Shown: positions 6,957 through 14,987 of the stretch, piece after piece | Position numbering within the stretch: position 1 is the stretch's first letter | Layout: the number at the start of each line of letters is the position of its first letter | Notes under the pieces: model-generated | Told to the model about the DNA's origin: nothing | The model's input: the letters and a program-made list of their open reading frames with translations, nothing else | The model's database searches: none | Assembly (NCBI GenBank): GCA_017522515.1 | Contig: JAFWZH010000003.1 | Span: 1 to 24,397, forward strand | Source: Clostridia bacterium | Lineage (GTDB): Bacteria; Bacillota_A; Clostridia; UBA1212; UBA1255 | DNA length: 24,397 bases | Direction: 5' to 3' | Program-made: the position numbers and the translations under genes

Positions 6957-7619
6957 TCATTTCCTATTATCCATTTCATTAATTTGCTTGTTCATATTAT
7001 AAACCGCCGGGTACATATCAGAAACATCTACACCGAGCATCGCCATCATACCCAAGATTACCTGACACTTTTTCTCAATATCCTCATCGCTCATTGAGAA
7101 AACAAGAGGATTGAGCCAAACATTGGCAAGTAAAGAGATAACCTCTGCAAGTTCTTTTGCAAACGGTATTTTAATTGAGCCATCTTTTATGCCCTCTTCA
7201 AGTACAGGTTTGATTGCATTAGGTGCAATATCATTAACAGACCTTAAAAGCAAGTCACTCAACATATGTGGCATATTCTGAAGATGAATACCCATACTTC
7301 TGAATTTCTGTTCCTGTTCGTCAACAAGTGATTCATAAAGCATAGATTTAAGCTTCTCTGCACCATTGAGAGAGGTATCTTCTGCTATCTTATTCCACTT
7401 ACGAGCCAAAGAGTTTTCCTGAAAAAGCCTTGCAGTAACAGCGTTCAGAATATCCTCTTTTGATGTGAAGTGGTGATAAATAGCACCTTTTGTCAGACCG
7501 CCTAAATTATCAATAATATCTTGAATTGTCGTGTGTTCGTAACCTTTTTCAAGAAACAGCTTTTGAGCCGTATCAAGAATCAAGGTTACGGTTTCTTCGG
7601 GGTATTTATTTCTTGCCAT
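6957..7619 (-). CDS. TetR/AcrR-family repressor
   Basis: A 220-aa one-component repressor. The N-terminal 55 residues hold the typical TetR helix-turn-helix (TIQDIIDNLGGLTKGAIYHHFTSKEDIL). The rest is an all-helical ligand-binding and dimerisation domain whose inducer cannot be guessed. It is transcribed from a consensus promoter whose start region is covered by a perfect palindrome, giving negative autoregulation. The same palindrome precedes the downstream transporter gene. The ATG has AAGGTGA about 4 nt upstream. The most likely role is substrate-dependent control of the GPH transporter. Confidence 0.93.
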   Translation of the reverse strand: MARNKYPEETVTLILDTAQKLFLEKGYEHTTIQDIIDNLGGLTKGAIYHHFTSKEDILNAVTARLFQENSLARKWNKIAEDTSLNGAEKLKSMLYESLVDEQEQKFRSMGIHLQNMPHMLSDLLLRSVNDIAPNAIKPVLEEGIKDGSIKIPFAKELAEVISLLANVWLNPLVFSMSDEDIEKKCQVILGMMAMLGVDVSDMYPAVYNMNKQINEMDNRK

Positions 7620-7627
7620 AATTCACC

Positions 7628-7648
7628 TTACATACTATTAGTATGTTT
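7628..7648 (-). promoter_or_regulatory. TetR operator 3 (tetR promoter)
   Basis: ACATACT and AGTATGT arms around ATT (core 7630-7646) lie immediately downstream of the -10 element at the expected transcription start. Repressor binding would therefore block initiation. Confidence 0.75.
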
Positions 7649-7677
7649 ATTATATCAATCACACACTGCATTGTCAA
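7649..7677 (-). promoter_or_regulatory. Consensus promoter of tetR
   Basis: On the minus strand a perfect TTGACA (7672-7677 on the plus strand as TGTCAA), a 17-bp spacer and a perfect TATAAT (7649-7654 as ATTATA). Confidence 0.85.
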
Positions 7678-7827
7678 GACTTTGCTTCGACAAGTACTTT
7701 GTAGGTAGAAAAAATTTGCTTTCTATTATAATAGAATTTAAAGTACATATGATTTTTTGCTACAATATCAGGAAACGGATATATCCTTATTAAAAAAACT
7801 ATTTGTATGTCAATTTGTTTTTATTAA

Positions 7828-7861
7828 AAAAGCATAGGATCGCATTGAATCCTATGCTTTT
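7828..7861 (-). terminator. Intrinsic terminator of the restriction/HD operon
   Basis: A perfect 13-bp stem, AAAAGCATAGGAT (7828-7840) with ATCCTATGCTTTT (7849-7861), has an 8-nt loop and is followed on the minus strand by a T-rich tract (TTTTTTAATAAAA). It starts 3 nt after the HD gene stop and closes the five-gene operon. The 150 bases between here and the tetR promoter show nothing else. Confidence 0.85.
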
Positions 7862-7864
7862 ATA

Positions 7865-9385
7865 TCATACAGGAGGCATCATTCTAAATTTAGGATAATC
7901 TTTTATATATTTCACAAAATCTTCATTATCTAGTACAGATTTAATAGTTTTGTCAACATATATATACAAAAAACTATTAATCGTCAGATTGGGATTAAGC
8001 TCTTCCAACAATGTATTGTAACTATATATATGACCATTTAGCAAGATTAATATGGCGCTCCTATCAATTGAAGAAAGCTTAATTGAGGTTTTAATTATTT
8101 GTGCTTCAATATTCAAGTCTTTATATTTATACAGATATTTTTTGAATTCCTCTGCTTCTAATGCGTTGCTTCCAGCTATTAGTTTAAAGTTCTCAACAGA
8201 AAAGTCGCCAAGCTTTAAATCGCACTCTCTTTCAGGAAAGATTTCTTTAAATTCAACGAAACTTTTCCATACAGCTTTCTTTTGGTTTCCACGATCTAAA
8301 ATTTCTTTTATACAAGGAATATCTTTATGCTTTTTAAATAAGCACCATATGTCATCGTCACAAAGACAATTGTTAACAATATTTTCCAAACAAAACATTT
8401 GCGTTATAAACAAATTAGGATTACCTGGATTTTCTTGCTTTGCAATTTCTTTGATTGCATTGGAAATTAAAAATGTTTCATATTGTACTTTGTGATGCGA
8501 ATATATCCATGTATATAAGGCATTTCGACATGTTACTACATTTTGTATAACACTTAATGCAGTTTTATCGTATACAAGGACCAATTGTTCGTTTCCTTTA
8601 TCATTTGTAAAATACCAAGGTGTAATTGACGTTATCAAGCGTTCAGTATCTACTTTAACATTATCATAGCCCGAAATTTCAGAATCTCTAGTTATGTAAT
8701 CCAACTTATCAACATCAATAGCTGAAGAATTCAACAAACGAATAAAACAATTATCCAAAGCTTTGTCTATATCGTCGTGCATCGTTCCTGTAATAGCTCT
8801 GATTATAAAATCATAATCTGCATCAATGGAACGAGCTTCACACAATTTTTGTATTGCATCTTTAAACTCCGTTATTGATATAATAGCACTTATTATTTCA
8901 TGAGGCGAAGGATGGGCATTAGCAAAATTTTCACAAAATTTTACATAAACATCATTATCTACGCATTTTGACAAGGCTTCTTTTAATTGTTTATTGATTT
9001 TTACTTCTCCATCTCTTTTTTCTAGTTTGAAATAATCTTCTAGTGTGTGAGAAAAAGGTGAATGTCCAACATCGTGCAATAAAGCTGCTAGTTCAAGATT
9101 AAACTGTAATTTTGAAAAATATTCTTTGTCAAAAATAAATTTTCCGGAAGTCAATTCTTTAAACTTCTGAGATAGATTAGTAGAAATTTTTTTAGCCAAG
9201 TGAAAGGTGCCTATTGAATGAATAAATCTATCGTGTCTTGCCGCTGGATAAAGACATCTCATGCTTGTTTGCTCTATTCGTCTTAATCTTTGGAACAAAG
9301 CGGTATCTATAATACTATTAACGATATCTTTTTCTATTTCAATATAGCCATGTATGGTGTCTCTGAAAATTTTAACATTACTCAT
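7865..9385 (-). CDS. SAMHD1/dGTPase-like HD-domain phosphohydrolase
   Basis: A 506-aa metal-dependent HD enzyme of the SAMHD1-like group, which typically removes triphosphate from dNTPs. The metal-binding layout is complete by eye: RFIHSIG with His56, ALLHDVGHSPFSH with His104/Asp105, and SAIDVDKLDYITRD with Asp224. The same motifs bracket the SAMHD1 active site. Arg53 before the first histidine is also kept. Past about 240 the sequence is unfamiliar and rich in Lys/Ile. I chose the ATG at 9385, with GGGTGAT upstream, over a TTG at 9400. It overlaps the 108-aa gene by 8 nt and is the last gene of the methylase/nuclease operon. dNTP-depleting HD enzymes are known anti-phage effectors, so a defence role is a reasonable inference. 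Another nucleotide or signal could be the true substrate. Confidence 0.88.
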   Translation of the reverse strand: MSNVKIFRDTIHGYIEIEKDIVNSIIDTALFQRLRRIEQTSMRCLYPAARHDRFIHSIGTFHLAKKISTNLSQKFKELTSGKFIFDKEYFSKLQFNLELAALLHDVGHSPFSHTLEDYFKLEKRDGEVKINKQLKEALSKCVDNDVYVKFCENFANAHPSPHEIISAIISITEFKDAIQKLCEARSIDADYDFIIRAITGTMHDDIDKALDNCFIRLLNSSAIDVDKLDYITRDSEISGYDNVKVDTERLITSITPWYFTNDKGNEQLVLVYDKTALSVIQNVVTCRNALYTWIYSHHKVQYETFLISNAIKEIAKQENPGNPNLFITQMFCLENIVNNCLCDDDIWCLFKKHKDIPCIKEILDRGNQKKAVWKSFVEFKEIFPERECDLKLGDFSVENFKLIAGSNALEAEEFKKYLYKYKDLNIEAQIIKTSIKLSSIDRSAILILLNGHIYSYNTLLEELNPNLTINSFLYIYVDKTIKSVLDNEDFVKYIKDYPKFRMMPPV

Positions 9386-9704
9386 TAATATCACCCGCAA
9401 AAAGAGCTTTTTTCATAGCGGTTTTAAAACTATCATCAAGAACATCAACAAATCTATTTCTTATTCTTATCATATTACATAAATAAAAATCTTTCAGAAA
9501 TAGTGAGTCATTTTCTAGCTTGAAATATTCTTCACATGATTCCATAACGGAAATTATAGCATTTTTTGATACATCAATAATTAAATCCTCGTTATGATTA
9601 TATACATTCCTTTCGAAAATGTTTAATTCGGAAAGAGAAATGCCGTCAGGACGATAATATAAAACGCTCCCTAAAACATATTCGGTTGAAATTTGCTTAC
9701 ACAT
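9378..9704 (-). CDS. Unrecognised 108-aa protein of the restriction/HD operon
   Basis: A small, apparently soluble and mostly helical protein that I do not recognise. It has no membrane segment, no cysteine cluster and no obvious catalytic motif. The C-terminal part (MIRIRNRFVDVLDDSFKTAM) looks like an amphipathic helical bundle. A TAGGAG site precedes the ATG. The gene lies 28 nt after the nuclease gene and overlaps the HD gene by 8 nt, so its product is made together with the HD enzyme. That coupling suggests a subunit, inhibitor or sensor partner of the HD protein, which is inference only. Confidence 0.8.
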   Translation of the reverse strand: MCKQISTEYVLGSVLYYRPDGISLSELNIFERNVYNHNEDLIIDVSKNAIISVMESCEEYFKLENDSLFLKDFYLCNMIRIRNRFVDVLDDSFKTAMKKALFAGDINE

Positions 9705-9732
9705 ATAAAACTCCTATAAATATAAAATATTT

Positions 9733-10398
9733 TTACGCAACTATACTTGAAAAATCATAAAAAACGTGAGCTAATAGTAACCCACTTACGTATTCACTTT
9801 CACATAAATAATACGGAGGAAAGGTTTCCTTAATAGAGATATCGCATTTAACATCACTTCCTAATTCATACATGTGAACTGTTGAAATATCTGTTATAAG
9901 TTTAATAAAATCAATATCTCTAACTATAAATCCAACCATAAAATTCTTTTTGTGGTAGGACGAATATTTTGGTGCAGGACCGATAAATCTTGATACACCA
10001 TCTGTAACATATTTTTTGTTTAGTATTGTTGTTCCATCAAGCCTTTTGCACTCAATGATAAAATAATCGTTTCTGTTATTAAACCAGTTTTTAGAAGCTA
10101 CTTTAATATCTGTTCGTCCTATATAAGAGTTTGATGACGGATCATAGTTTTCGGGTGATTCCGCCCAAAATCTCAAATGACAATCTGACAAACCAATATC
10201 CGCACGCAACTCATCTCTATCTAAATAATTCTCTAGAAGATGGGTTCTAATTTTTTCTTCATGGTTTTCAATGGTATTGCTATTGTTTATATTGTTTTTT
10301 AACATGAGTTCACAACTCTTTTTTATAGCCATTACAATAGTGGTAAATAACCCATTTGTAAAATCCACATTAAGAGACTGATTTTTAAAACCTCCCAT
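9733..10398 (-). CDS. PD-(D/E)XK nuclease, probable restriction endonuclease
   Basis: A 221-aa protein with a PD-(D/E)XK-type active site: Asp97 in GRTDIKV, then Glu116 and Lys118 in the hydrophobic strand FIIECKRLDG, with a candidate preceding Glu47/Glu48. This D-X18-ExK layout is typical of restriction endonucleases. The ATG overlaps the methylase stop as TAATG and has a strong AGGAGGTG site upstream, giving tight co-translation. Placed between the methyltransferase and the HD gene, it is most simply the cleavage subunit that relies on the large protein for sequence recognition, or a free type II endonuclease. The N-terminal 45 residues and the tail after 150 are not diagnostic. The motif is read by eye, without an alignment. 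Confidence 0.75.
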   Translation of the reverse strand: MGGFKNQSLNVDFTNGLFTTIVMAIKKSCELMLKNNINNSNTIENHEEKIRTHLLENYLDRDELRADIGLSDCHLRFWAESPENYDPSSNSYIGRTDIKVASKNWFNNRNDYFIIECKRLDGTTILNKKYVTDGVSRFIGPAPKYSSYHKKNFMVGFIVRDIDFIKLITDISTVHMYELGSDVKCDISIKETFPPYYLCESEYVSGLLLAHVFYDFSSIVA

Positions 10399-13337
10399 TA
10401 TTGGTCACCTCCTGAAGCCGATATAATTTGATCCATTACATCAGCCAGATCAAGTTCCGCAATAGCAGGATGCCAATATTTATAGTAATGAGGTTTAATG
10501 ATATAGAACGAATTTTCTTCAAAGTAAACAACATCTCTAATTTGATAAAAGTTATCATTATACGTGTGTACAGCCATTTTAGACAATAGTTCTAAATCTG
10601 GAGTTGTTTCACACACCTGTATTACCTCTTTATTCCAGTTGTTTACAATTTTTAGCTCAAAAGCAGAGTAAAAATTAGCCACATTAGGGTACAAAATAAT
10701 AGAAACATATTTATTTAGTTTATTATAAATGGCAGAAAACTGTTTTTCGAAGATTTCAACAAAAAGTTTGAGATCATCAATAGTAACTTTTTTATATGCA
10801 TAGTTTTCATCAACATTGGTTAATTCCGGTATTTGAATATTAATTGCATAATCAACAAATTTATTGTTTTCGAGCCCAAATGTTTTCAATATCAACTGAT
10901 CCAATTCAACAATTTTCAATTCGCTATCATATGAGTCTAAAAGAGGTTGATTTGTATTAGAACTTTGAATGTTTTGAACATAATTAACTATCTGTGATGA
11001 AAACACATATGGGAAGTCGAGAACTTCACTCATAAATCGTTGTTCACGCTCAATACCAACAGATGAGCCTAACATTAAATTTAAATACGCATATAAAGAT
11101 GAATTGAGTAAACCAACAATATTGTAAAGAGTATTATGTTGTTTCTCGTTACCTTTAATTATATACATAGTTTCTTTACAAACTAGTTCACTATTTGAGA
11201 ATGCTGATCTCATTTTAAAATTAGAACAGTTAAGTCCTTTCGCTGTGAAACAGTGCGGTGGGTTAAACAACGCTCTGTTTCTTACACGGTGTATCCTTTT
11301 TGATTCAAATATTGCTTCCTCATCAATGTTTATAGAAAAATGATCAACTCCATTATCTGAATTTAATAAAGGCAAGCCTATTAATTCTGAGGCATCTTGC
11401 GCATCACCAAGATGATCCTGAATACCTGAGCCAAATATTAGCGATGGTTTCTCAGATTTTATTGAGTCTTTCATTGTCTTAAATTTTTCTTTTAATTTTC
11501 CAATATTCTCGATATCACCGCTATATCCATAAACTATAGTTTTCCATGCCCAATCTGAATCATAAAGTACTTTTTGTTTAATGCGTTTTATATCGTGTTT
11601 CTCAATAACCAACACATTAAACAATTTAAAAAATATACTAGGTTTCAAAGAAATGTAGGAAAAGGTATTGTTTAAATTATCATCTTGATTGTATTTGAAT
11701 GAGAGTATTACTGCGGGAGCATTTGCTTTTTCAAATACAAGTTTTCTTACAGAAGACATTTCAATAACATTACATATTTGTGTTTCTTCTAATAAAAATT
11801 TGCGAAAATTAACGGCTTGAGATTTTTTGTTATAAAGTAATTTGGAATGCAAAATAAAACAGCAAGTAGTATTGGATGAACTAAAGTCTTTAGCTCTAAA
11901 AACAAAACTTCTGCTTATTTCGTTGTTTTGTTGCTTGTTTCTATGTCCATGATTTGCACAATAATTCAAATGTAAACCAGTTTTAACATTCCCCCATGGA
12001 GGATTTCCCAAAATATAATCGAATTTAATGTTTTTATTTTGCAAATCTTTTAGTTTTTCATCATCAAAAAAATCTGCTACAAATAAATTCGAGTTCTTTA
12101 AATTTGGAAGTTTAAAGTCGCATAGATTTTTAGGATCTTTATAATCCAACATTGTTAAGTACAGAGAAAATATCGTAACATCAATAGCCTCGTCATTGAT
12201 GTCAATACCAAATATATTGTCAACTAGAAGTTTTTTTAGCAAATCATTATTGTCACAATATAAGCTGTTTGATAAATTTTCTTCAACCATTCTACGATAA
12301 CTATCGACTAGAAAAACACCTGAGCCACATGCTGGATCTAGTACGGAAAACTGTTTTTTCTTAACCAATTGTTGCATAACTGTCTTATCGAGAATGAACT
12401 CTACCAAATAATTAGGTGTATAGAAAGCGTTATCTTTTTCTTGAACTTCTTTACCCAGAAGTATCTCATATATGTTGCTAATAAGTTCTACAGGTATAAT
12501 ATTAAAATCATATAGAGAAAACAAAGAGTATTGCCCACTTTTGAGTTCAATATTATCAGAAAAGAATTCTTCTAATAAAGCAAATACTTCGTCTGTCAAA
12601 GAATCACAATTAATCTCGTTTGTCAAATCGAAGAGGTTGCCATTGAATTTTGATTTTAGGTAAGCAAATAATTCATACAACTTTTCCTTTTTACTTACGA
12701 ACTTAAGAAATTCTATTCTTGATTCTTTTTTGTCTGCTGTAAAATTTTTGTAACCTAAATCAACGCCTCTGTCAATTAAATAACGGATAAAAATTAAACG
12801 CAGGACTAATTTTGTAGCAAAAGAAATATGAAACTTGTTTTTTAATTCATTAGTTAAATAAGAAATATTATCAAGAAGTTTTTTATGTAACTTTTCATTG
12901 GAATAGTCATATGAATATTTAGACCAAAATACAGGGTTAGCAATATTCCAAAACGAAAAGTCAGAATTTTCAGAGCATTCTTCCGCGTTATATTCTTTGA
13001 CTTTCTTTATCAACAAATCCGTTAGATCTAATGAGGTGCCATTGTACACATTTATGCTTTTCTCATTACAAAAAATAGCAACCGGAATTTGTGCGTTCCA
13101 AATGCGATTACTAATTTCCTTAAAATCAATTTTATCTTGAATCGAACTATCGAAAAATAAAACAAAGGGACGGTTATCCACGACATAGATAGCATATGGT
13201 CCAATCTCATTAATAATTTTTTTGGTGTGTGAAGACAGAGAAGAATCTTTTACTGCAGAAAACTTAATAAGATTATTAGAGTTTTCGTAACCTAATCGAG
13301 AAATAATTGAATCAATTGGTAACCTAAATTCGTTCAT
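10398..13337 (-). CDS. Eco57I-like N6-adenine methyltransferase with specificity domain
   Basis: A 979-aa protein with the organisation of type IIG/Eco57I-like enzymes. A helical region at about 140-300 leads into AFYTP (about 304), motif I DPACGSG (334-340), the acidic GIDIN strand (about 377-381) and the catalytic NPPWG (445-449), which mark an N6-adenine methylase. The C-terminal half, with LLNSSLYAYLNLMLG and SEVLDFPY, looks like a TaqI-type target-recognition domain. In full type IIG enzymes the first ~130 residues form a PD-(D/E)XK nuclease. Here the matching segment reads VVDNRPFVLFFDSS and lacks a convincing D...ExK triad, so cleavage may be done by the separate downstream nuclease. 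A strong AAGGAG site precedes the ATG. It overlaps the C-protein gene by 14 nt. Confidence 0.9.
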   Translation of the reverse strand: MNEFRLPIDSIISRLGYENSNNLIKFSAVKDSSLSSHTKKIINEIGPYAIYVVDNRPFVLFFDSSIQDKIDFKEISNRIWNAQIPVAIFCNEKSINVYNGTSLDLTDLLIKKVKEYNAEECSENSDFSFWNIANPVFWSKYSYDYSNEKLHKKLLDNISYLTNELKNKFHISFATKLVLRLIFIRYLIDRGVDLGYKNFTADKKESRIEFLKFVSKKEKLYELFAYLKSKFNGNLFDLTNEINCDSLTDEVFALLEEFFSDNIELKSGQYSLFSLYDFNIIPVELISNIYEILLGKEVQEKDNAFYTPNYLVEFILDKTVMQQLVKKKQFSVLDPACGSGVFLVDSYRRMVEENLSNSLYCDNNDLLKKLLVDNIFGIDINDEAIDVTIFSLYLTMLDYKDPKNLCDFKLPNLKNSNLFVADFFDDEKLKDLQNKNIKFDYILGNPPWGNVKTGLHLNYCANHGHRNKQQNNEISRSFVFRAKDFSSSNTTCCFILHSKLLYNKKSQAVNFRKFLLEETQICNVIEMSSVRKLVFEKANAPAVILSFKYNQDDNLNNTFSYISLKPSIFFKLFNVLVIEKHDIKRIKQKVLYDSDWAWKTIVYGYSGDIENIGKLKEKFKTMKDSIKSEKPSLIFGSGIQDHLGDAQDASELIGLPLLNSDNGVDHFSINIDEEAIFESKRIHRVRNRALFNPPHCFTAKGLNCSNFKMRSAFSNSELVCKETMYIIKGNEKQHNTLYNIVGLLNSSLYAYLNLMLGSSVGIEREQRFMSEVLDFPYVFSSQIVNYVQNIQSSNTNQPLLDSYDSELKIVELDQLILKTFGLENNKFVDYAINIQIPELTNVDENYAYKKVTIDDLKLFVEIFEKQFSAIYNKLNKYVSIILYPNVANFYSAFELKIVNNWNKEVIQVCETTPDLELLSKMAVHTYNDNFYQIRDVVYFEENSFYIIKPHYYKYWHPAIAELDLADVMDQIISASGGDQ

Positions 13338-13569
13338 CTAATCCTTCTCCTTTGCTACAAGAGCAATCAATAAAAAGTAAATATGTCTCAATTTCTAAAG
13401 CATTTGCAATCTTTTGAACATTTTCCAATGCTATACTTCTTTTTCCACATTCAATAGCACTAATATATGTTCTATGTAGCCCAGCTTTTTCTGCAAATGC
13501 CTCTTGAGAAATGCCAAGATTCATCCTATACTTTTTCAAGTTTGAAGAAAACACTTTTAAAATATCCAT
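13324..13569 (-). CDS. C-protein-like XRE regulator of the restriction-modification operon
   Basis: An 81-aa single-domain helix-turn-helix protein. The sequence ISQEAFAEKAGLHRTYISAI followed by ECGKRSIALENVQKIANAL closely matches the controller (C) proteins that time expression of type II restriction-modification genes. It is the first gene of the operon and overlaps the methylase start by 14 nt. A GAGGTG site lies just before the ATG. The Cys-rich tail (DCSCSKGEG) is unusual for the family. A C protein should first activate and later repress its own promoter, delaying the nuclease until host DNA is methylated. Confidence 0.88.
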   Translation of the reverse strand: MDILKVFSSNLKKYRMNLGISQEAFAEKAGLHRTYISAIECGKRSIALENVQKIANALEIETYLLFIDCSCSKGEGLDERI

Positions 13570-13589
13570 AGATACACCTCATTTTTTTA

Positions 13590-13619
13590 ATTATACACCA
13601 TTTGAATACAATTAGCCAA
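13590..13619 (-). promoter_or_regulatory. Promoter/operator of the restriction-modification operon
   Basis: On the minus strand TTGGCT (13614-13619 on the plus strand as AGCCAA), an 18-bp spacer and TATAAT (13590-13595). Two TTGTAT hexamers about 15 bp apart flank the -35 and are candidate C-protein contacts. Confidence 0.5.
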
Positions 13620-13753
13620 CATACAATAAGTAACATTTTAAGAATTTATTTTAAACTTATATGTAGTAAGCGTATATTTTGTTAGCCATTTTTTTAAGCG
13701 AGTTTTCCATACAGAAATTGTATTGATACTCATATATAATTCTTGATAAACTG

Positions 13754-13781
13754 TTGACAAAAAACGAATGTTCTGTATAAT
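13754..13781 (+). promoter_or_regulatory. Consensus promoter of the candidate RNA
   Basis: A perfect TTGACA (13754-13759), a 16-bp spacer and a perfect TATAAT (13776-13781). No coding region follows for over 1.4 kb on this strand, so the promoter should drive a non-coding transcript. Confidence 0.8.
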
Positions 13782-13787
13782 AGTAAA

Positions 13788-14023
13788 TTGGTAAATAGTG
13801 TATTTACTCTACAACTGAATACAAACTGAAACACATATTTTTTACTTATTGGCTTTATGCCAACACATATTATCTGACCGAAGAAGTATAGTCCGATACT
13901 CGGTCAGTAACATACGGACAATCAGAGCTTAAAGTTTAAGCCGTTACATAGTTTCAGTGCAAACTGTGCGAGAGGATGAAATGTCTTCCCGCTATTTGTG
14001 CTGTCTATGTGACGGCTTTTTTG
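13788..14023 (+). ncRNA. Candidate structured RNA, about 235 nt
   Basis: The transcript expected from the 13754 promoter holds a series of helices. GTAAATA/TATTTAC lies at 13791-13807 and TTGGC/GCCAA at 13849-13863. A bulged hairpin CTGACCG/CGGTCAG (13874-13907) contains AGTAT/ATACT. GCTTAAA/TTTAAGC lies at 13927-13941. A long rod follows, closed by 14 bp between 13938-13951 and 14005-14018 and extended inside by CAGTGCAAA/TTTGTGCTG and GCGAGAGGA/TCTTCCCGC. Six T residues follow at 14017-14022, so the rod is a strong intrinsic terminator. The helix at 13927-13941 shares four bases with the foot of the rod, so the two are partly exclusive, as in attenuators. There is no open reading frame of note. 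I cannot assign it to an RNA family from memory. It could be a stand-alone RNA or an attenuated leader. Confidence 0.6.
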
Positions 14024-14084
14024 TTGTGCAATTTTAACGAAAATAAAAAAGTTTTAAAAATTGCTTTCGTTTTTGCCTTTCTAA

Positions 14085-14433
14085 ACCCTTACCCCTTGAG
14101 AGAGTAAAAAATAACCGAATCCTGAAAGCACGTTTTGTTCAAAGCTACAAAATTTCAGTTTTTTGAAAAAAGTTTTGAAAAAACCTGCAAAAATCGGCGT
14201 TTTAAAAGTCACCCCTTGAGGGATGTTTTCTCTCGTGTACCTTGACAACTGAATGACCGTCCGAAAGTGATACTACGCCAAGACCTTGAAAGAGCGAGCG
14301 TGAAGACGTTGCGGTGAGATTCCGGGACAGGAACTATTTCGGGTGAAACGGCAAAAAAGAGGCTTGGTGGAACATTTTTGTAGTGCTTATTCCCATTACT
14401 TTTAGGGGCGGTTTTGATATATAAAAATCGCCC
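14085..14433. other. Gene-free region with spaced direct repeats and a hairpin
   Basis: About 450 bases between the RNA terminator and the XRE gene hold no convincing gene. ACCCCTTGAG occurs twice exactly 120 bp apart (14091-14100 and 14211-14220), in T/A-rich surroundings with several A/T palindromes. Next comes a GC-richer block from about 14240 to 14380. It ends in GGGCGGTTTT (14406-14415) paired with AAAATCGCCC (14424-14433), with one GU pair and no T run. The change in composition and the long hairpin suggest a functional non-coding element of the mobile region, but its role is unknown. Confidence 0.4.
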
Positions 14434-14478
14434 TCACGAAGAGAGCAGTTTAAATATTTAAGTAATATAAATTTGAAT

Positions 14479-14919
14479 TTATGGACTCTCTTTTTTCTTA
14501 CTCTTTTCATAAAGAATTATATTGACTAATGAAATAATAGCATTAACAACTGCTAAGACACAATAAAAAACGTCCAACCAATTTATGGCTTGAATGAGCC
14601 ACACAACAGAACTTAGTAACCATAAAAGCGAAGCAATAAGAAATCGTTTTTTATAAATAAGCTTTTGGTAATCTAATTTATTATGAACTTCTTTTACACA
14701 AGGAATATCGTTATCACTAGAATAGTCCTCATTTAATAAATAATCTGTGGTTACATTAAATAACTTGCTTAATTGAAGAATATTGTTTGCATCCGGAAGC
14801 GCTGTACCATTCTCCCAACGGCTGATTGCTTGTCGGGATACGTTGAGTTTTTCTGCTAAATCTTCCTGTGACCAACCATTAACTTTTCTTAGCTTTGTTA
14901 TTTTATCTGACAATTTCAT
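14479..14919 (-). CDS. Membrane-anchored XRE-family regulator
   Basis: A 146-aa protein. Residues 1-62 are an XRE helix-turn-helix (WSQEDLAEKLNVSRQAISRW). A polar linker follows, then two hydrophobic helices at about 93-112 and 115-136 and a Lys-rich end. The DNA-binding domain would thus be held at the cytoplasmic face of the membrane. GGGAGGC lies about 8 nt before the ATG. It is transcribed away from the mobilisation operon, from a region with two 8-bp repeats spaced by two helical turns. It may regulate the neighbouring transfer/integration genes or itself. Neither target is shown by the sequence. Confidence 0.85.
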   Translation of the reverse strand: MKLSDKITKLRKVNGWSQEDLAEKLNVSRQAISRWENGTALPDANNILQLSKLFNVTTDYLLNEDYSSDNDIPCVKEVHNKLDYQKLIYKKRFLIASLLWLLSSVVWLIQAINWLDVFYCVLAVVNAIISLVNIILYEKSKKKESP

Positions 14920-14987
14920 AATGAAAGCCTCCCTTCATTTTGGCGATTTCATTGTAACAAAACACAACGCAAAGTGCCACCACATTT

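Noticed and set aside
8052..8495. 147-codon plus-strand frame inside the HD gene
   Set aside because: It is antisense to a gene with intact conserved motifs, has no ribosome binding site and no recognisable domain.
7828..13619. BREX or DISARM system
   Set aside because: The methylase recalls PglX, but no PglZ phosphatase, BrxC/PglY ATPase, Lon-like protease, helicase or PLD gene is present.
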